Shown one piece after another: positions 27,121 through 35,801 of a stretch of DNA of 64,000 bases. Under the pieces are notes generated by a model. The model worked only from the letters and a program-made list of their open reading frames with translations. It was not told the origin of the DNA and searched no databases. Made by a program: the position numbers and the translations under genes. This DNA comes from an uncultured Muribaculaceae bacterium (GTDB lineage: Bacteria; Bacteroidota; Bacteroidia; Bacteroidales; Muribaculaceae): the NCBI GenBank assembly GCA_910587235.1, contig CAJUKD010000006.1, positions 1-64,000 on the forward strand. The letters are read 5' to 3'. Within the stretch, counting starts at the first letter, position 1; the number at the start of each line of letters is the position of its first letter.

Positions 27121-27139
27121 TACATTTGTAATCGATTAC
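27121..27139 (+). promoter_or_regulatory. Promoter -7 element and palindromic operator of the LacI-family gene
   Basis: TACATTTG at 27121-27128 is a -7 element. It runs directly into the perfect 12-base palindrome GTAATCGATTAC at 27128-27139, which has the central CG typical of LacI operators. This position would cover the transcription start and suggests autoregulation. The palindrome sequence differs from the CGCAACCGTTCC repeats, so one of the two may belong to another factor. Confidence 0.55.
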
Positions 27140-27174
27140 GGAACGATTCAGTCCGCAAGGCCGCCATCATTACC

Positions 27175-28185
27175 ATGAGATATGTAACTATCAAAGATAT
27201 TGCCGCCGAACTCGGCATTTCCAAATCGACCGTTTCAAGGGCATTGAACGGCGATACCAACAATGTCAGTCGCGAAACTCTTAAGAAGATTGTCGATGTG
27301 GCCGACCGCCTCGGCTACCGCCGCAACGAAATGGCCGTCAATCTTCGTTCGAAGAGCAATCACATGATAGGTATCGTAGTGCCGGAAATCACCACACCAT
27401 TCTCTATGAGTTTCATAACGGTGGTCCAGCAGCATCTTCACGCACTGGGTTACGGCGTAAGCATAGCTTTCTCCGACGAAGATCCCCGAATCGAGCGTGC
27501 GAACCTCGACATGCTCAACAAAGCCCGCGTCGACGGCTTCATCATCAGCACATGTCACACATCTGCCAACCTCGACGTCTACGAGTCGTTTCTGAGAAGG
27601 CGTATACCGCTTGTGTTCTTCGACCGCACGATTCCGTCGCTCGACGTACCGTGCGTAAAGAGTAACGACTACATAAAATCGTTTTTCCTCGTCGAGAACC
27701 TGATATACAACGGCAAACGTAAAATCCTGCATCTGGCAGGACCCGACCACATACAGAATGCACTCGAGCGGCGACAGGGCTGGAATGAGGCTCTTGAAAA
27801 ATTCCATCTGCCCCACTCTGCCGAATATGTGATTCCCTGCGGTGTAGGCCTTGAAGACGGAGCCAAAGCTATAGACACCGCCCTGGCCGGCGGACTGGAA
27901 TTCGACAGCGTGTTCTGCTTCACCGAAACACAGGCTCTCGGCGCAAAGCGCTGCCTCCAGGAACACAACAGGCGCATACCCGCCGACGTGGCTATCTGCT
28001 GCATGTCGGGAACCGTTCTCTCCACTCTCGTATATCCGCAGATAACATCTGTCGAACAACAAGTCGACGCAATGGCCTCCACAGCCGTCGACCTGCTTAT
28101 GGAAAAAATCGAGGATTTCACATGCCCGAACCGCAGCATAGTCCTCGACTCAAAAATCGTACGCCGCGCATCGACCGAAGGCTGA
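27175..28185 (+). CDS. LacI-family transcriptional regulator
   Basis: A 336-residue repressor. The helix-turn-helix and hinge are at the N-terminus (TIKDIAAELGISKSTVSRALNG, then NMAVNLRSKSNHMIGIVVP-like linker), followed by a periplasmic-binding-protein-like sensor domain beginning IGIVVPEITTPFSMSF. It is divergent from the catabolic operon, with operator-like repeats in the 311-base gap, and probably responds to the locus substrate or a ketose intermediate. Bacteroidetes more often control such loci with hybrid two-component systems or anti-sigma factors; none is present here. Confidence 0.92.
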   Translation: MRYVTIKDIAAELGISKSTVSRALNGDTNNVSRETLKKIVDVADRLGYRRNEMAVNLRSKSNHMIGIVVPEITTPFSMSFITVVQQHLHALGYGVSIAFSDEDPRIERANLDMLNKARVDGFIISTCHTSANLDVYESFLRRRIPLVFFDRTIPSLDVPCVKSNDYIKSFFLVENLIYNGKRKILHLAGPDHIQNALERRQGWNEALEKFHLPHSAEYVIPCGVGLEDGAKAIDTALAGGLEFDSVFCFTETQALGAKRCLQEHNRRIPADVAICCMSGTVLSTLVYPQITSVEQQVDAMASTAVDLLMEKIEDFTCPNRSIVLDSKIVRRASTEG

Positions 28186-28261
28186 CAGAAACCGAGATGA
28201 GAGAGAACAGATGTGTGGGATAGGCGCCTGCGGCGCAGTCAGGACAATGGCATAGCCGAAC

Positions 28262-28374
28262 GTAGGGACGTGCCGCGGCACGTCTTATTACCCAATACAG
28301 AACCTTTGCTTTAACTTTCCATCTTATTACTTCACCCTCAACCATCTCCAAGACGTGCCACGGCACGTCCCTAC
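28262..28374. repeat. Palindromic repeat pair (copy A)
   Basis: Two 25-base units in inverted orientation at 28262-28286 and 28350-28374, separated by 63 bases. The left core is GACGTGCCGCGGCACGTC, a perfect 18-base palindrome; the right core has one changed base pair. The outer flanks are GTAGG and its complement. Related units occur at 37096, 46433 and 56099. The spacer shows no similarity to those of the other copies. This pair fills most of the gap between the LacI gene and the YfhO-type gene. Confidence 0.85.
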
Positions 28375-28410
28375 AATTCATCTAAACTCTAAATCATAAA
28401 CTATTTTTCG

Positions 28411-28418
28411 TATCTTTG
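28411..28418 (+). promoter_or_regulatory. Promoter -7 element for the YfhO-type gene
   Basis: TATCTTTG, 26 bases upstream of the start codon at 28445 and 37 bases after the right end of palindromic repeat copy A. No clear -33 TTG is seen. Confidence 0.5.
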
Positions 28419-28444
28419 CGAGGTTTTAGAATATAACTTTCGCT

Positions 28445-31063
28445 ATGAACAAGATAAAGAAGTTTTTAGGCCGCCCGCAGGTGTGGGGCTTTTTCGTATC
28501 GGTGGCCATAATGGCCGTAATTTCCTGCGCGTTCTTCTACCCCGACGCTTTTGAAGGCAATGTGCTGATGCAGCACGACATGCAGCAGGGAGCCGCCAAC
28601 GGTGAAGAAGCACGGCAATGGGAAGAAAGCACCGGAGAGAAAGCATTGTGGACCAACGCCCTTTTCTCCGGCATGCCTACGTTCCAGATTTCGCCCACAT
28701 ACCCGTCGAACAGCCTTTTCACATGGCTCAACAGCGTCTACGGCCTGTGGCTCCCGGCTCCGGCGAACTTGATGTTCATGATGATGTTCGGATTCCTTAT
28801 CCTGCTCTATTGTCTGAGACTACGGTGGTACTATGCGCTCATAGGCGCCGTGGCATGGGGCTTTTCGTCCTATTTCGTAATAATAATAGGAGCGGGACAC
28901 ATCTGGAAATTCCTTGCTTTGAGCTATATCCCCCCGACAATAGGAGGCCTGCTGATGCTCTACCGCGGCCGGCGCATCGGCGGCGCGGCTTTGCTGGCGC
29001 TTTTCGCCATGCTGCAGCTCAATGCAAACCACCCGCAGATGAGCTATTACTTCTTCTTTGTCATGGCTGCCATCGCAATAGCCTATCTTGTCGACGCCCT
29101 GCAAAAAGGCAAGTTCAAAGCATGGGCAGCAGCCACGGCGATAGCCCTCGGTGCCGGGACTCTTGCCGCAGGTGCCAACATTCCATCGCTCTACAATACC
29201 TACGAATATTCCAAGGAAACAAAACGCTCGCAGTCGGAACTTACGCCGCTTTCCGCCACAACGGACGATCCCGACGCCCCACGCCCCACCGGCGGTATGC
29301 CATACAACGAAATCGTGGGCTGGAGCTACGGCCGCAGCGAGATGTTCTCTCTTCTGGTGCCTAATATCAAAGGCGGTGCTACGGTGCGTCCTGAGCAGGG
29401 AGGCTTCAAGCGCCTTACCCTCGGCGACCTTGATGCCGCCAAGGAATATACAGACGGACGCGGAGGAGGACTGCTCGATTACCTGTCGCAATACTTCAAC
29501 GATTCCGAGGGCACGAACGGCCCTGTCTACGTAGGCGCTCTGGTAGCCGCTCTCTTCCTTCTGGGATGCTTCATTGTAGGCGGTCCGCTAAAATGGGCTT
29601 TGCTGACAATGACCCTGCTGTCTGTCCTGCTCGCCATGGGCGCCAACTGCGCATGGCTGACAGACTGGATGATATACCATTTCCCGCTCTACAATAAATT
29701 CCGCGCTGTCGAGAGCATCCTCGTCATCGCCGAATTCACAATACCACTTCTCGCCATACTTGGCCTGCACAGGCTGATCACCGCTCCCGACGCACTGAAG
29801 AAATATGGCAAAGCCGTCGCGTGGGCATTCGGTATACCGGCTGTGATATGCATCGCAGGCATAATCGCGCCAGGCATTTTCGGACCGGCAATAACTACGT
29901 CGGCTCAGCCTGGTTCCGATGTGTCGGTATCAAACGACATACAGAGCCAGATTCTGCGTATGGGCACGGAACAAGGCGCATCGCAAGCCGACATAGAAAT
30001 GTACCTCTACTATCTGTCGCTCGACAATCCGGCCAACATAAAAGCCATCACAGCCCTGCGTCACGGCATGCTGCGTGCCGACGCCCTGCGCTCACTGCTC
30101 TTCATAGCCCTTGGCGCCGCCGTCATCGGCCTGTGGCTCACACGGCGTATGAAAACGGCATGGGCGCTCGCCGCAACGGGCATACTGATTCTTACCGACC
30201 TCTACGGCGTGGACAAGCGCTACGTATCGCATTCGAGTTTCGCACCTGCACCCGTATCAACCGATGCCGCACCGTTCACCCCCGACGCCATAGACCGCGC
30301 CATCCTGGCCGACACAGCGTCGTCTTACCGCGTGATGGACATACCGGATCTGATGGGCGCCGGACGTTCATATTTCCACAAGACCATAGGCGGATACCAC
30401 GCAGCAAAACTCAACCGATACGAAGACCTGCTGCAACGCAAAATTTTCCGGATCTTCGGCAGCGCCGACCCGGCCGACCGCACGCTCAACCCCGAGGCGT
30501 ACGCCGTGCTCGACATGCTCAACGCTCGCTACATAATCACAGGCAACCCCGAACGGCCGCTGATGCTGAACACTCACGCGCAGGGCAACGCGTGGCTCGT
30601 AGATTCCATAAGCTGGGTCGACGGCGCCGACGCCGAGATGGCCGCACTGTCGACGGTCGACCTGCGCCGCCATGCCGTAGCCGACCGTCGCTTCGCCGAC
30701 GCCATAGGCAGTCCCGCGGCCATAGCCGCCGGCGATACGATACGCCTGACCTACTATTCGCCCAACGAACTGCGCTACCACACCGACACCCGTGCCGACG
30801 GCGCCGTAGCCGTACTTTCCGAAGTATATTTCCCCTGGGGCTGGCATGCCGACATCGACGGCCGGGAAGTACCGGTAGCCCGTGTGAACTACGTGCTGCG
30901 CGCCGTATCCCTGCCTGCCGGAAGCCACACGCTGACCATGCGCTTCGAACCGCAGTCGCTCGGGGTGACCGGCGCCGCGGCCTACGGATGCGTGACCCTG
31001 ATCTATCTGCTCGGCCTCGCCGCCATATTCATTGAATACCGTCGCCGATGCTCTCTTTCCTGA
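28445..31063 (+). CDS. YfhO-family multi-pass membrane protein
   Basis: An 872-residue inner-membrane protein with about a dozen hydrophobic segments followed by a soluble C-terminal region of about 300 residues and a final helix. It matches the YfhO family, GT-C-like membrane proteins in which some members glycosylate lipoteichoic acid or other envelope polymers using lipid-linked sugars. The family similarity rests on QHDMQQGAANGEEARQWEE near residue 40, typical of the first extracytoplasmic loop. The acceptor in Bacteroidetes is unknown. The next gene overlaps its 3' end by 16 bases. Confidence 0.8.
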   Translation: MNKIKKFLGRPQVWGFFVSVAIMAVISCAFFYPDAFEGNVLMQHDMQQGAANGEEARQWEESTGEKALWTNALFSGMPTFQISPTYPSNSLFTWLNSVYGLWLPAPANLMFMMMFGFLILLYCLRLRWYYALIGAVAWGFSSYFVIIIGAGHIWKFLALSYIPPTIGGLLMLYRGRRIGGAALLALFAMLQLNANHPQMSYYFFFVMAAIAIAYLVDALQKGKFKAWAAATAIALGAGTLAAGANIPSLYNTYEYSKETKRSQSELTPLSATTDDPDAPRPTGGMPYNEIVGWSYGRSEMFSLLVPNIKGGATVRPEQGGFKRLTLGDLDAAKEYTDGRGGGLLDYLSQYFNDSEGTNGPVYVGALVAALFLLGCFIVGGPLKWALLTMTLLSVLLAMGANCAWLTDWMIYHFPLYNKFRAVESILVIAEFTIPLLAILGLHRLITAPDALKKYGKAVAWAFGIPAVICIAGIIAPGIFGPAITTSAQPGSDVSVSNDIQSQILRMGTEQGASQADIEMYLYYLSLDNPANIKAITALRHGMLRADALRSLLFIALGAAVIGLWLTRRMKTAWALAATGILILTDLYGVDKRYVSHSSFAPAPVSTDAAPFTPDAIDRAILADTASSYRVMDIPDLMGAGRSYFHKTIGGYHAAKLNRYEDLLQRKIFRIFGSADPADRTLNPEAYAVLDMLNARYIITGNPERPLMLNTHAQGNAWLVDSISWVDGADAEMAALSTVDLRRHAVADRRFADAIGSPAAIAAGDTIRLTYYSPNELRYHTDTRADGAVAVLSEVYFPWGWHADIDGREVPVARVNYVLRAVSLPAGSHTLTMRFEPQSLGVTGAAAYGCVTLIYLLGLAAIFIEYRRRCSLS

Positions 31064-31569
31064 ATCCGGAATGGTGGCAACGCCTGCGCCACCGGCGCGG
31101 CTTCGGCGTTCATTCCCCCTCGGCATACCGCTTCATAACCGAGGTGCTCAACGAGCGTCTGCCTTATTACGGTTACGAAAGGCTCGACAGCCTCGACGCC
31201 GACCCGCATCTGGCGCGATTGCTTTTCCGCGTACTCGTAGCTACAGGACCGCGACGAGTGGGAATACTTTGCGCCGATCCGGCTCGACGAATTATTTTTG
31301 AAGACATAACAAAAGCTGCACTGCCGCACGCCGGACTTTTTGCATCATCAGGTTCAACCGATTTTGTGATTGTCGACTCCGACAGCGGCGAGGAATTTCC
31401 CGGACGGCTCGGAAGCAAAGGCGCTTTCATCATCGACTCCGACCGGCGGCGGCGACGGCGCTCGCTCGACGGACTGACATCCGGCAGCAGCTTCGACAAC
31501 GGCCGCGGCATCGCTGTCGTGACAATTAATTCCGGCATACCGCGCCAACACTTCAATGTTAAATTCTGA
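31048..31569 (+). CDS. Conserved small protein of unknown function
   Basis: A 173-residue protein with no signal peptide or membrane segment. Its first half (RGFGVHSPSAYRFITEVL) resembles the start of Bacteroidales proteins annotated as SAM-dependent methyltransferase-like, but the SAM-binding glycine motif is not evident here and the chain is shorter, so it may be a degenerate or partial member. The start overlaps the YfhO-type gene by 16 bases, suggesting translational coupling. Confidence 0.6.
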   Translation: MLSFLNPEWWQRLRHRRGFGVHSPSAYRFITEVLNERLPYYGYERLDSLDADPHLARLLFRVLVATGPRRVGILCADPARRIIFEDITKAALPHAGLFASSGSTDFVIVDSDSGEEFPGRLGSKGAFIIDSDRRRRRRSLDGLTSGSSFDNGRGIAVVTINSGIPRQHFNVKF

Positions 31570-31591
31570 CACCGCGTGTCACTTTTTTTCG

Positions 31592-31599
31592 TACCTTTG
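31592..31599 (+). promoter_or_regulatory. Promoter -7 element for the YqeY gene
   Basis: TACCTTTG in the sequence TTTTTTTCGTACCTTTGCG, 26 bases before the ATG at 31626. This is the standard arrangement in this window. Confidence 0.6.
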
Positions 31600-31625
31600 C
31601 GCCATAATATAAAATACAAGCGATT

Positions 31626-32078
31626 ATGGCTCTTTACAATCAGATAGACGCAGATATCAAGGCCGCAATGCTGGCCAAGGACCGCGTGCGCCTGCAGGCT
31701 CTGCGCGGCATCAAAAAAGAATTCATCGAGGGCAAGACCGCTCCCGGAAGCAACGGCGAACTGACCGACGAAGCCGCCACCAAAATTTTGGTCAAAATGG
31801 CCAAACAGCGCCGCGAAAGCGCCCGCATCTATCAGGAACAGAACCGACCCGAACTGGCCGATACCGAACTGGCGGAAGTGGCTGTCATCGAACAATACCT
31901 CCCGAAAGCACTCTCCGAAGACGAGCTTATGGACGAATTGCGTAAAATCATAGCCGCCACAGGAGCATCATCGCCCGCCGATATGGGTAAAGTGATGGGC
32001 GCAGCCACAAAAGCTCTTGCCGGACGTGCCGACGGACGCGCGATATCCGCAGCCGTTAAGACCCTGTTGGCAAATTAA
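31626..32078 (+). CDS. GatB/YqeY domain protein
   Basis: A 150-residue cytoplasmic protein of the YqeY family, related to the tail domain of GatB that contacts tRNA in the transamidosome. Typical segments are MALYNQIDADIKAAMLAKDRVRLQALRGIKKEF at the start (a long helical stretch) and EQYLPKALSEDEL, then GASSPADMGKVMGAATKALAGRADG. The role of stand-alone YqeY proteins is unsettled. It precedes seryl-tRNA synthetase by 30 bases, so the two are likely co-transcribed. Confidence 0.92.
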   Translation: MALYNQIDADIKAAMLAKDRVRLQALRGIKKEFIEGKTAPGSNGELTDEAATKILVKMAKQRRESARIYQEQNRPELADTELAEVAVIEQYLPKALSEDELMDELRKIIAATGASSPADMGKVMGAATKALAGRADGRAISAAVKTLLAN

Positions 32079-32108
32079 TGCTGAAAGAAACAAAAAACAC
32101 ATAAGAAA

Positions 32109-33380
32109 ATGCTTACACTACAGCAAATCAAGGCCGATCCGGACTACATCGTCCGCCGTCTGGCCGTGAAGGGTTTCGAAGCCCGCGAGGTGATAGACCG
32201 CGTTATCGAACTTGATAACCGCCGCCGTCAGCTCCAGCTCGAAAGCGACACACGTGCCGCAGAGCTGAACCGCCTCGCAGCAACAGTCGGCAAGGCCATG
32301 AAAGCCGGCGACAAAGAAGCCGCCGAAGCCGCCAAGGCACAGGTAGTCACATTGAAAGACACCCAGAAACAGCTCGCCGACGCTGTCGCTCAAGCCGAGT
32401 CCGACATCCGGCAGGAACTTCTCAATGTGCCCAACATCCCCTGCGAAATGGTGCCCGAAGGACGTACAGCAGAGGACAATGTCGTGGAAAAAACAGGCGG
32501 CAAAATACCCGAATTGCATGACGACGCTCTGTGCCACTGGGATCTGGCAAAAAAATACAATCTCGTAGATTTCGACCTCGGTGTGAAAATCACAGGAGCC
32601 GGCTTCCCCGTATATCTCGGCAAAGGAGCCAAACTCCAGCGCGCTCTCATCCAGTTCTTCCTCGACGAAGCCTCAGCCGCAGGCTATCTTGAAGTCCAGC
32701 CTCCATACGTTGTCAACGAGGCTTCAGGCTACGGCACAGGACAACTTCCCGACAAAGAAGGCCAGATGTACCACGTGACAGTCGACAATCTCTACCTTAT
32801 CCCGACTGCCGAAGTGCCTGTCACCAACCTCTACCGCGACGTAATCCTCCCCGCCGACGCACTGCCGGTGAAGAACTGCGCCTACTCGGCATGTTTCCGC
32901 CGCGAAGCCGGCAGCTACGGCAAGGACGTACGCGGCCTCAACCGCCTGCACCAGTTCGACAAAGTCGAAATCGTACGCATCGAAAAGCCCGAGAATTCCT
33001 ACGCAGCCCTCGAAGAGATGAAAGACCATGTGCAGGGACTGCTCGAGAAGCTCGGCCTGCCCTGGCACATCCTGCGCCTCTGCGGCGGCGATATGAGTTT
33101 TACTTCGGCCATCACTTTCGACTTCGAGGTCTACTCAGCCGCACAAGGACGCTGGCTCGAGGTTTCCTCGGTATCGAATTTTGAAACCTATCAGGCAAAC
33201 CGCCTGAAATGCCGCTATCGCGCAGAGGACAAAAAAACACGCCTGTGTCACACTCTCAACGGTTCCGCACTGGCTCTGCCACGCATCATGGCCGCACTGC
33301 TCGAAAACAACCAGACCCCCGAAGGCATACGCGTTCCGGAATGCCTCCACAAATACACCGGCTTCACAATCATAGACTAA
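32109..33380 (+). CDS. serS: Seryl-tRNA synthetase
   Basis: A 423-residue class II synthetase that charges tRNA-Ser. The N-terminal 110 residues form the coiled-coil arm that holds the tRNA long variable arm. Motif 2 is FRREAGSYGKDVRGLNRLHQF and motif 3 is NGSALALPRIMAALLEN. Length is normal. The gene ends at a strong terminator at 33401-33448. Confidence 0.97.
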   Translation: MLTLQQIKADPDYIVRRLAVKGFEAREVIDRVIELDNRRRQLQLESDTRAAELNRLAATVGKAMKAGDKEAAEAAKAQVVTLKDTQKQLADAVAQAESDIRQELLNVPNIPCEMVPEGRTAEDNVVEKTGGKIPELHDDALCHWDLAKKYNLVDFDLGVKITGAGFPVYLGKGAKLQRALIQFFLDEASAAGYLEVQPPYVVNEASGYGTGQLPDKEGQMYHVTVDNLYLIPTAEVPVTNLYRDVILPADALPVKNCAYSACFRREAGSYGKDVRGLNRLHQFDKVEIVRIEKPENSYAALEEMKDHVQGLLEKLGLPWHILRLCGGDMSFTSAITFDFEVYSAAQGRWLEVSSVSNFETYQANRLKCRYRAEDKKTRLCHTLNGSALALPRIMAALLENNQTPEGIRVPECLHKYTGFTIID

Positions 33381-33400
33381 AAAGCCGGACACAACGTATA

Positions 33401-33448
33401 AAGAACCGGATAAGCATCATCTTCTTATGCTTATCCGGTTCTTTTATT
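33401..33448 (+). terminator. Rho-independent terminator after serS
   Basis: A perfect 17-base stem beginning AAGAACCGG pairs across a 9-base loop with its complement ending CCGGTTCTT (33401-33417 with 33427-33443), followed by a T-rich run TTATTCTTATTCT. It separates serS from the ZIP transporter gene. Confidence 0.9.
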
Positions 33449-33533
33449 CTTATTCTGAATACATACAGCCGACATGGATGAACTTTGTTTTTCAGGCCGG
33501 CGTTTTTAATATCTGAACCTGATACGACATATT

Positions 33534-34313
33534 ATGGACGGAACAATCGCAGTATTAATGATTCCTTTTCTCGGAACCACGGCCGGAGTGGCATGTGTCT
33601 TTCTTATGCGCCACAGAATGCAGCCCGGTGTGCAGAAAAGCCTTATGGGATTCGCCGCCGGAATCATGGTTGCGGCCTCGGTGTGGTCGCTTCTGATTCC
33701 ATCTATGGAAATGACAGGCAAAGATGGATTTGCAAAAGTTCTGCCGGCAATCGCAGGTTTCGCGCTTGGAATTCTATTTCTGCTTTTTCTTGATGTCGCC
33801 GTCCCGCACCAGCATATCGACGGCGCAGAAAGCGAAGGACCGAAAAGCAGACTGTCGAAAACGGCCAAACTCGTTTTCGCAGTCACTCTCCACAATATTC
33901 CCGAAGGCATGGCCGTAGGAGTCACCCTCGCCGCCGCACTCGAACACAGTTCTTACATATCCATGGCCGGAGCCATAGCCCTGTCCCTCGGCATAGCCAT
34001 ACAGAACTTTCCCGAGGGAGCGATAGTTTCGATGCCTCTCAGGTCGGCAGGCAACAGCCGACGCAAGTCCTTCATAATAGGCACTCTGAGCGGGGCTGTG
34101 GAACCCGTTGCCGCCGGCATCACACTGCTTCTGGCATCCTTTGTCCTGCCGGTGCTGCCATATCTTTTATCTTTTGCTGCCGGCGCCATGATGTATGTCG
34201 TGGTCGAAGAACTTATTCCGGAAACGCAGGAAGGCCGTCACTCGAATTATGGCACGATAGGTTTCGCCGCAGGTTTCTGCCTGATGATGGCCCTAGACGT
34301 ACTGTTAGGATAG
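33534..34313 (+). CDS. ZIP-family divalent metal transporter (GufA-like)
   Basis: A 259-residue membrane protein with eight helices that moves zinc or another divalent metal into the cytoplasm. Transport motifs are LHNIPEGMAVGVTLA in helix IV and IQNFPEGAIVSMPLR in helix V. The helix III-IV loop has a short HQH (VPHQHIDGAES). It is convergent with the His-rich COG0523 GTPase 15 bases away, a functional pairing for zinc supply. A start one codon-block upstream is possible but the MDGTIAVL start is natural. Confidence 0.92.
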   Translation: MDGTIAVLMIPFLGTTAGVACVFLMRHRMQPGVQKSLMGFAAGIMVAASVWSLLIPSMEMTGKDGFAKVLPAIAGFALGILFLLFLDVAVPHQHIDGAESEGPKSRLSKTAKLVFAVTLHNIPEGMAVGVTLAAALEHSSYISMAGAIALSLGIAIQNFPEGAIVSMPLRSAGNSRRKSFIIGTLSGAVEPVAAGITLLLASFVLPVLPYLLSFAAGAMMYVVVEELIPETQEGRHSNYGTIGFAAGFCLMMALDVLLG

Positions 34314-34328
34314 AAAAGTTCTAAACGG

Positions 34329-35579
34329 CTACAGGGAAAGCCCGCCTTTTGCCAGACAGGAATCGAATGCGGCTGTGATGGCGGCACGGTCGAGATTCTG
34401 GCCTATGACAACAAGTTTCACCATGCGGTCGCCGTACTTCTCGTCCCAGTCGCGGCGCAGCTGAGGATCCGCTGCCAGAAACTGCTCAAGTTCTTCAGCC
34501 GGTGCGGTGGCATACCACAGGCCGCTCTGTTTCAAATCCTTCTGCACACCCGCCTGCTCGAAGAGCCACGACATGTCGGTGTTGTGGCTGAAGTACAGCA
34601 CACCCTTGGTTCGTATGATTCCCGCAGGCCAGTTTTTCGTCACCAGATAATCAAAACGGTTCAGATCGAAAGCCTGCCGGCGGTAATATACGAAAGTTTC
34701 AATACCATATTCCGTAGCCTCTCCCTCGCCGTCGTGATGGTGATGATGGTGGTGGTGTCCGTGGTCATGGTGATCATGGTGGTCGTGATGATGCTCGTGT
34801 TCGTCGTGGTGTTCGTGGTGATGATCATCTTCCTCGTCGACAGGCTTCTCTATCCCCTGCACCCATGCAGCCGAGGTTGCGACAGACTCAAAATCGAAAT
34901 CGCCTGTACCGACAATCATATTGAGATCCACATCGGCATAATCACATTCGATTATGCGCGCCTTAGGCTGGATTGCACGCACGATAGCACGTATGCGTCC
35001 GGCCTCTTCCGCCGTAACTTCCGAAATCTTGTTAAGCAGGATAACATTGCAGAACTCTATCTGTTCGATGATAAGTCGTTCTATATCGTCCTCGCCAAGG
35101 TCTTGTCGCTGCAGACTTCCGCCACATGCAAATTCGCTCTGCAGACGCAGTGCGTCGACAACAGTGACAATGCAATCGAGCCGCGGAACACCGCCGCGGG
35201 TGTAGCGTGGCTCCATACGCGGAATCGAACAGATAGTCTGCGCTATAGGAGCAGGCTCGCAGACACCGCTTGCCTCCACCACTATATAGTCGAAATCGCC
35301 GGCGGCTACAAGATCGGATATCTGTTCTACCAGATCCATCTTAAGCGTGCAGCATATACATCCGTTCTGCAAGGCCACAAGATCGGGGCTGTCGGCGTCG
35401 TTGCCGACGATGCCACCCTTGCGGATAAGCGACGCATCGATATTCACTTCGCCTATATCATTGACAATTACAGCGAAACGTATGCCGCGACGGTTTGAAA
35501 GTATGCGGTTGAGCAGTGTTGTCTTGCCGCTGCCGAGATAACCGGTCAGCAGCAGTACAGGTATTTCTTTTCTGGTCAT
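34329..35579 (-). CDS. COG0523 (CobW/ZNG1-type) GTPase, zinc metallochaperone-like
   Basis: A 416-residue G3E GTPase. Walker A is GYLGSGKT (residues 13-20), the metal-binding motif C-I-C-C is at residues 74-77, and VEASGVCEPAP carries the conserved Glu. About residues 255-290 are a dense His/Asp/Glu tract that should bind zinc. The C-terminal CobW_C domain follows (FYYRRQAFDLNRFDYLV region). Members of this family deliver zinc or other metals to client enzymes in a GTP-dependent way. It faces the ZIP transporter gene, supporting zinc homeostasis. The sequence shows no clear Zur site I can name. Confidence 0.93.
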   Translation of the reverse strand: MTRKEIPVLLLTGYLGSGKTTLLNRILSNRRGIRFAVIVNDIGEVNIDASLIRKGGIVGNDADSPDLVALQNGCICCTLKMDLVEQISDLVAAGDFDYIVVEASGVCEPAPIAQTICSIPRMEPRYTRGGVPRLDCIVTVVDALRLQSEFACGGSLQRQDLGEDDIERLIIEQIEFCNVILLNKISEVTAEEAGRIRAIVRAIQPKARIIECDYADVDLNMIVGTGDFDFESVATSAAWVQGIEKPVDEEDDHHHEHHDEHEHHHDHHDHHDHGHHHHHHHHDGEGEATEYGIETFVYYRRQAFDLNRFDYLVTKNWPAGIIRTKGVLYFSHNTDMSWLFEQAGVQKDLKQSGLWYATAPAEELEQFLAADPQLRRDWDEKYGDRMVKLVVIGQNLDRAAITAAFDSCLAKGGLSL

Positions 35580-35760
35580 TACTTCAATTTTTTTGTAATC
35601 CTTGTTTTCAGAAGCGAAATTACAAAAAAATTACACCGGGACAAACAGCTTGCCGGTTTGGCCTCTTATTCATTATAGCAAGAGAGGATTCTTAATGAAT
35701 AAATTATATAATACATCAAATTTTTTTCAGTTTGGAAAAGCTGCGAAAAATATTTTATAT

Positions 35761-35768
35761 TATATTTG
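35761..35768 (+). promoter_or_regulatory. Promoter -7 element for the TM2 gene
   Basis: TATATTTG, 33 bases before the start codon at 35802. Its position also argues against a longer frame starting at 35602. Confidence 0.6.
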
Positions 35769-35801
35769 CGCCACAGAACAACCACTTAAAAAGAAACGAA
35801 G

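Noticed and set aside
29821..31035. A 404-residue plus-strand open frame inside the YfhO-type gene
   Set aside because: It is an alternate frame, very rich in Arg, His and Pro, of the real gene. No recognisable domain.
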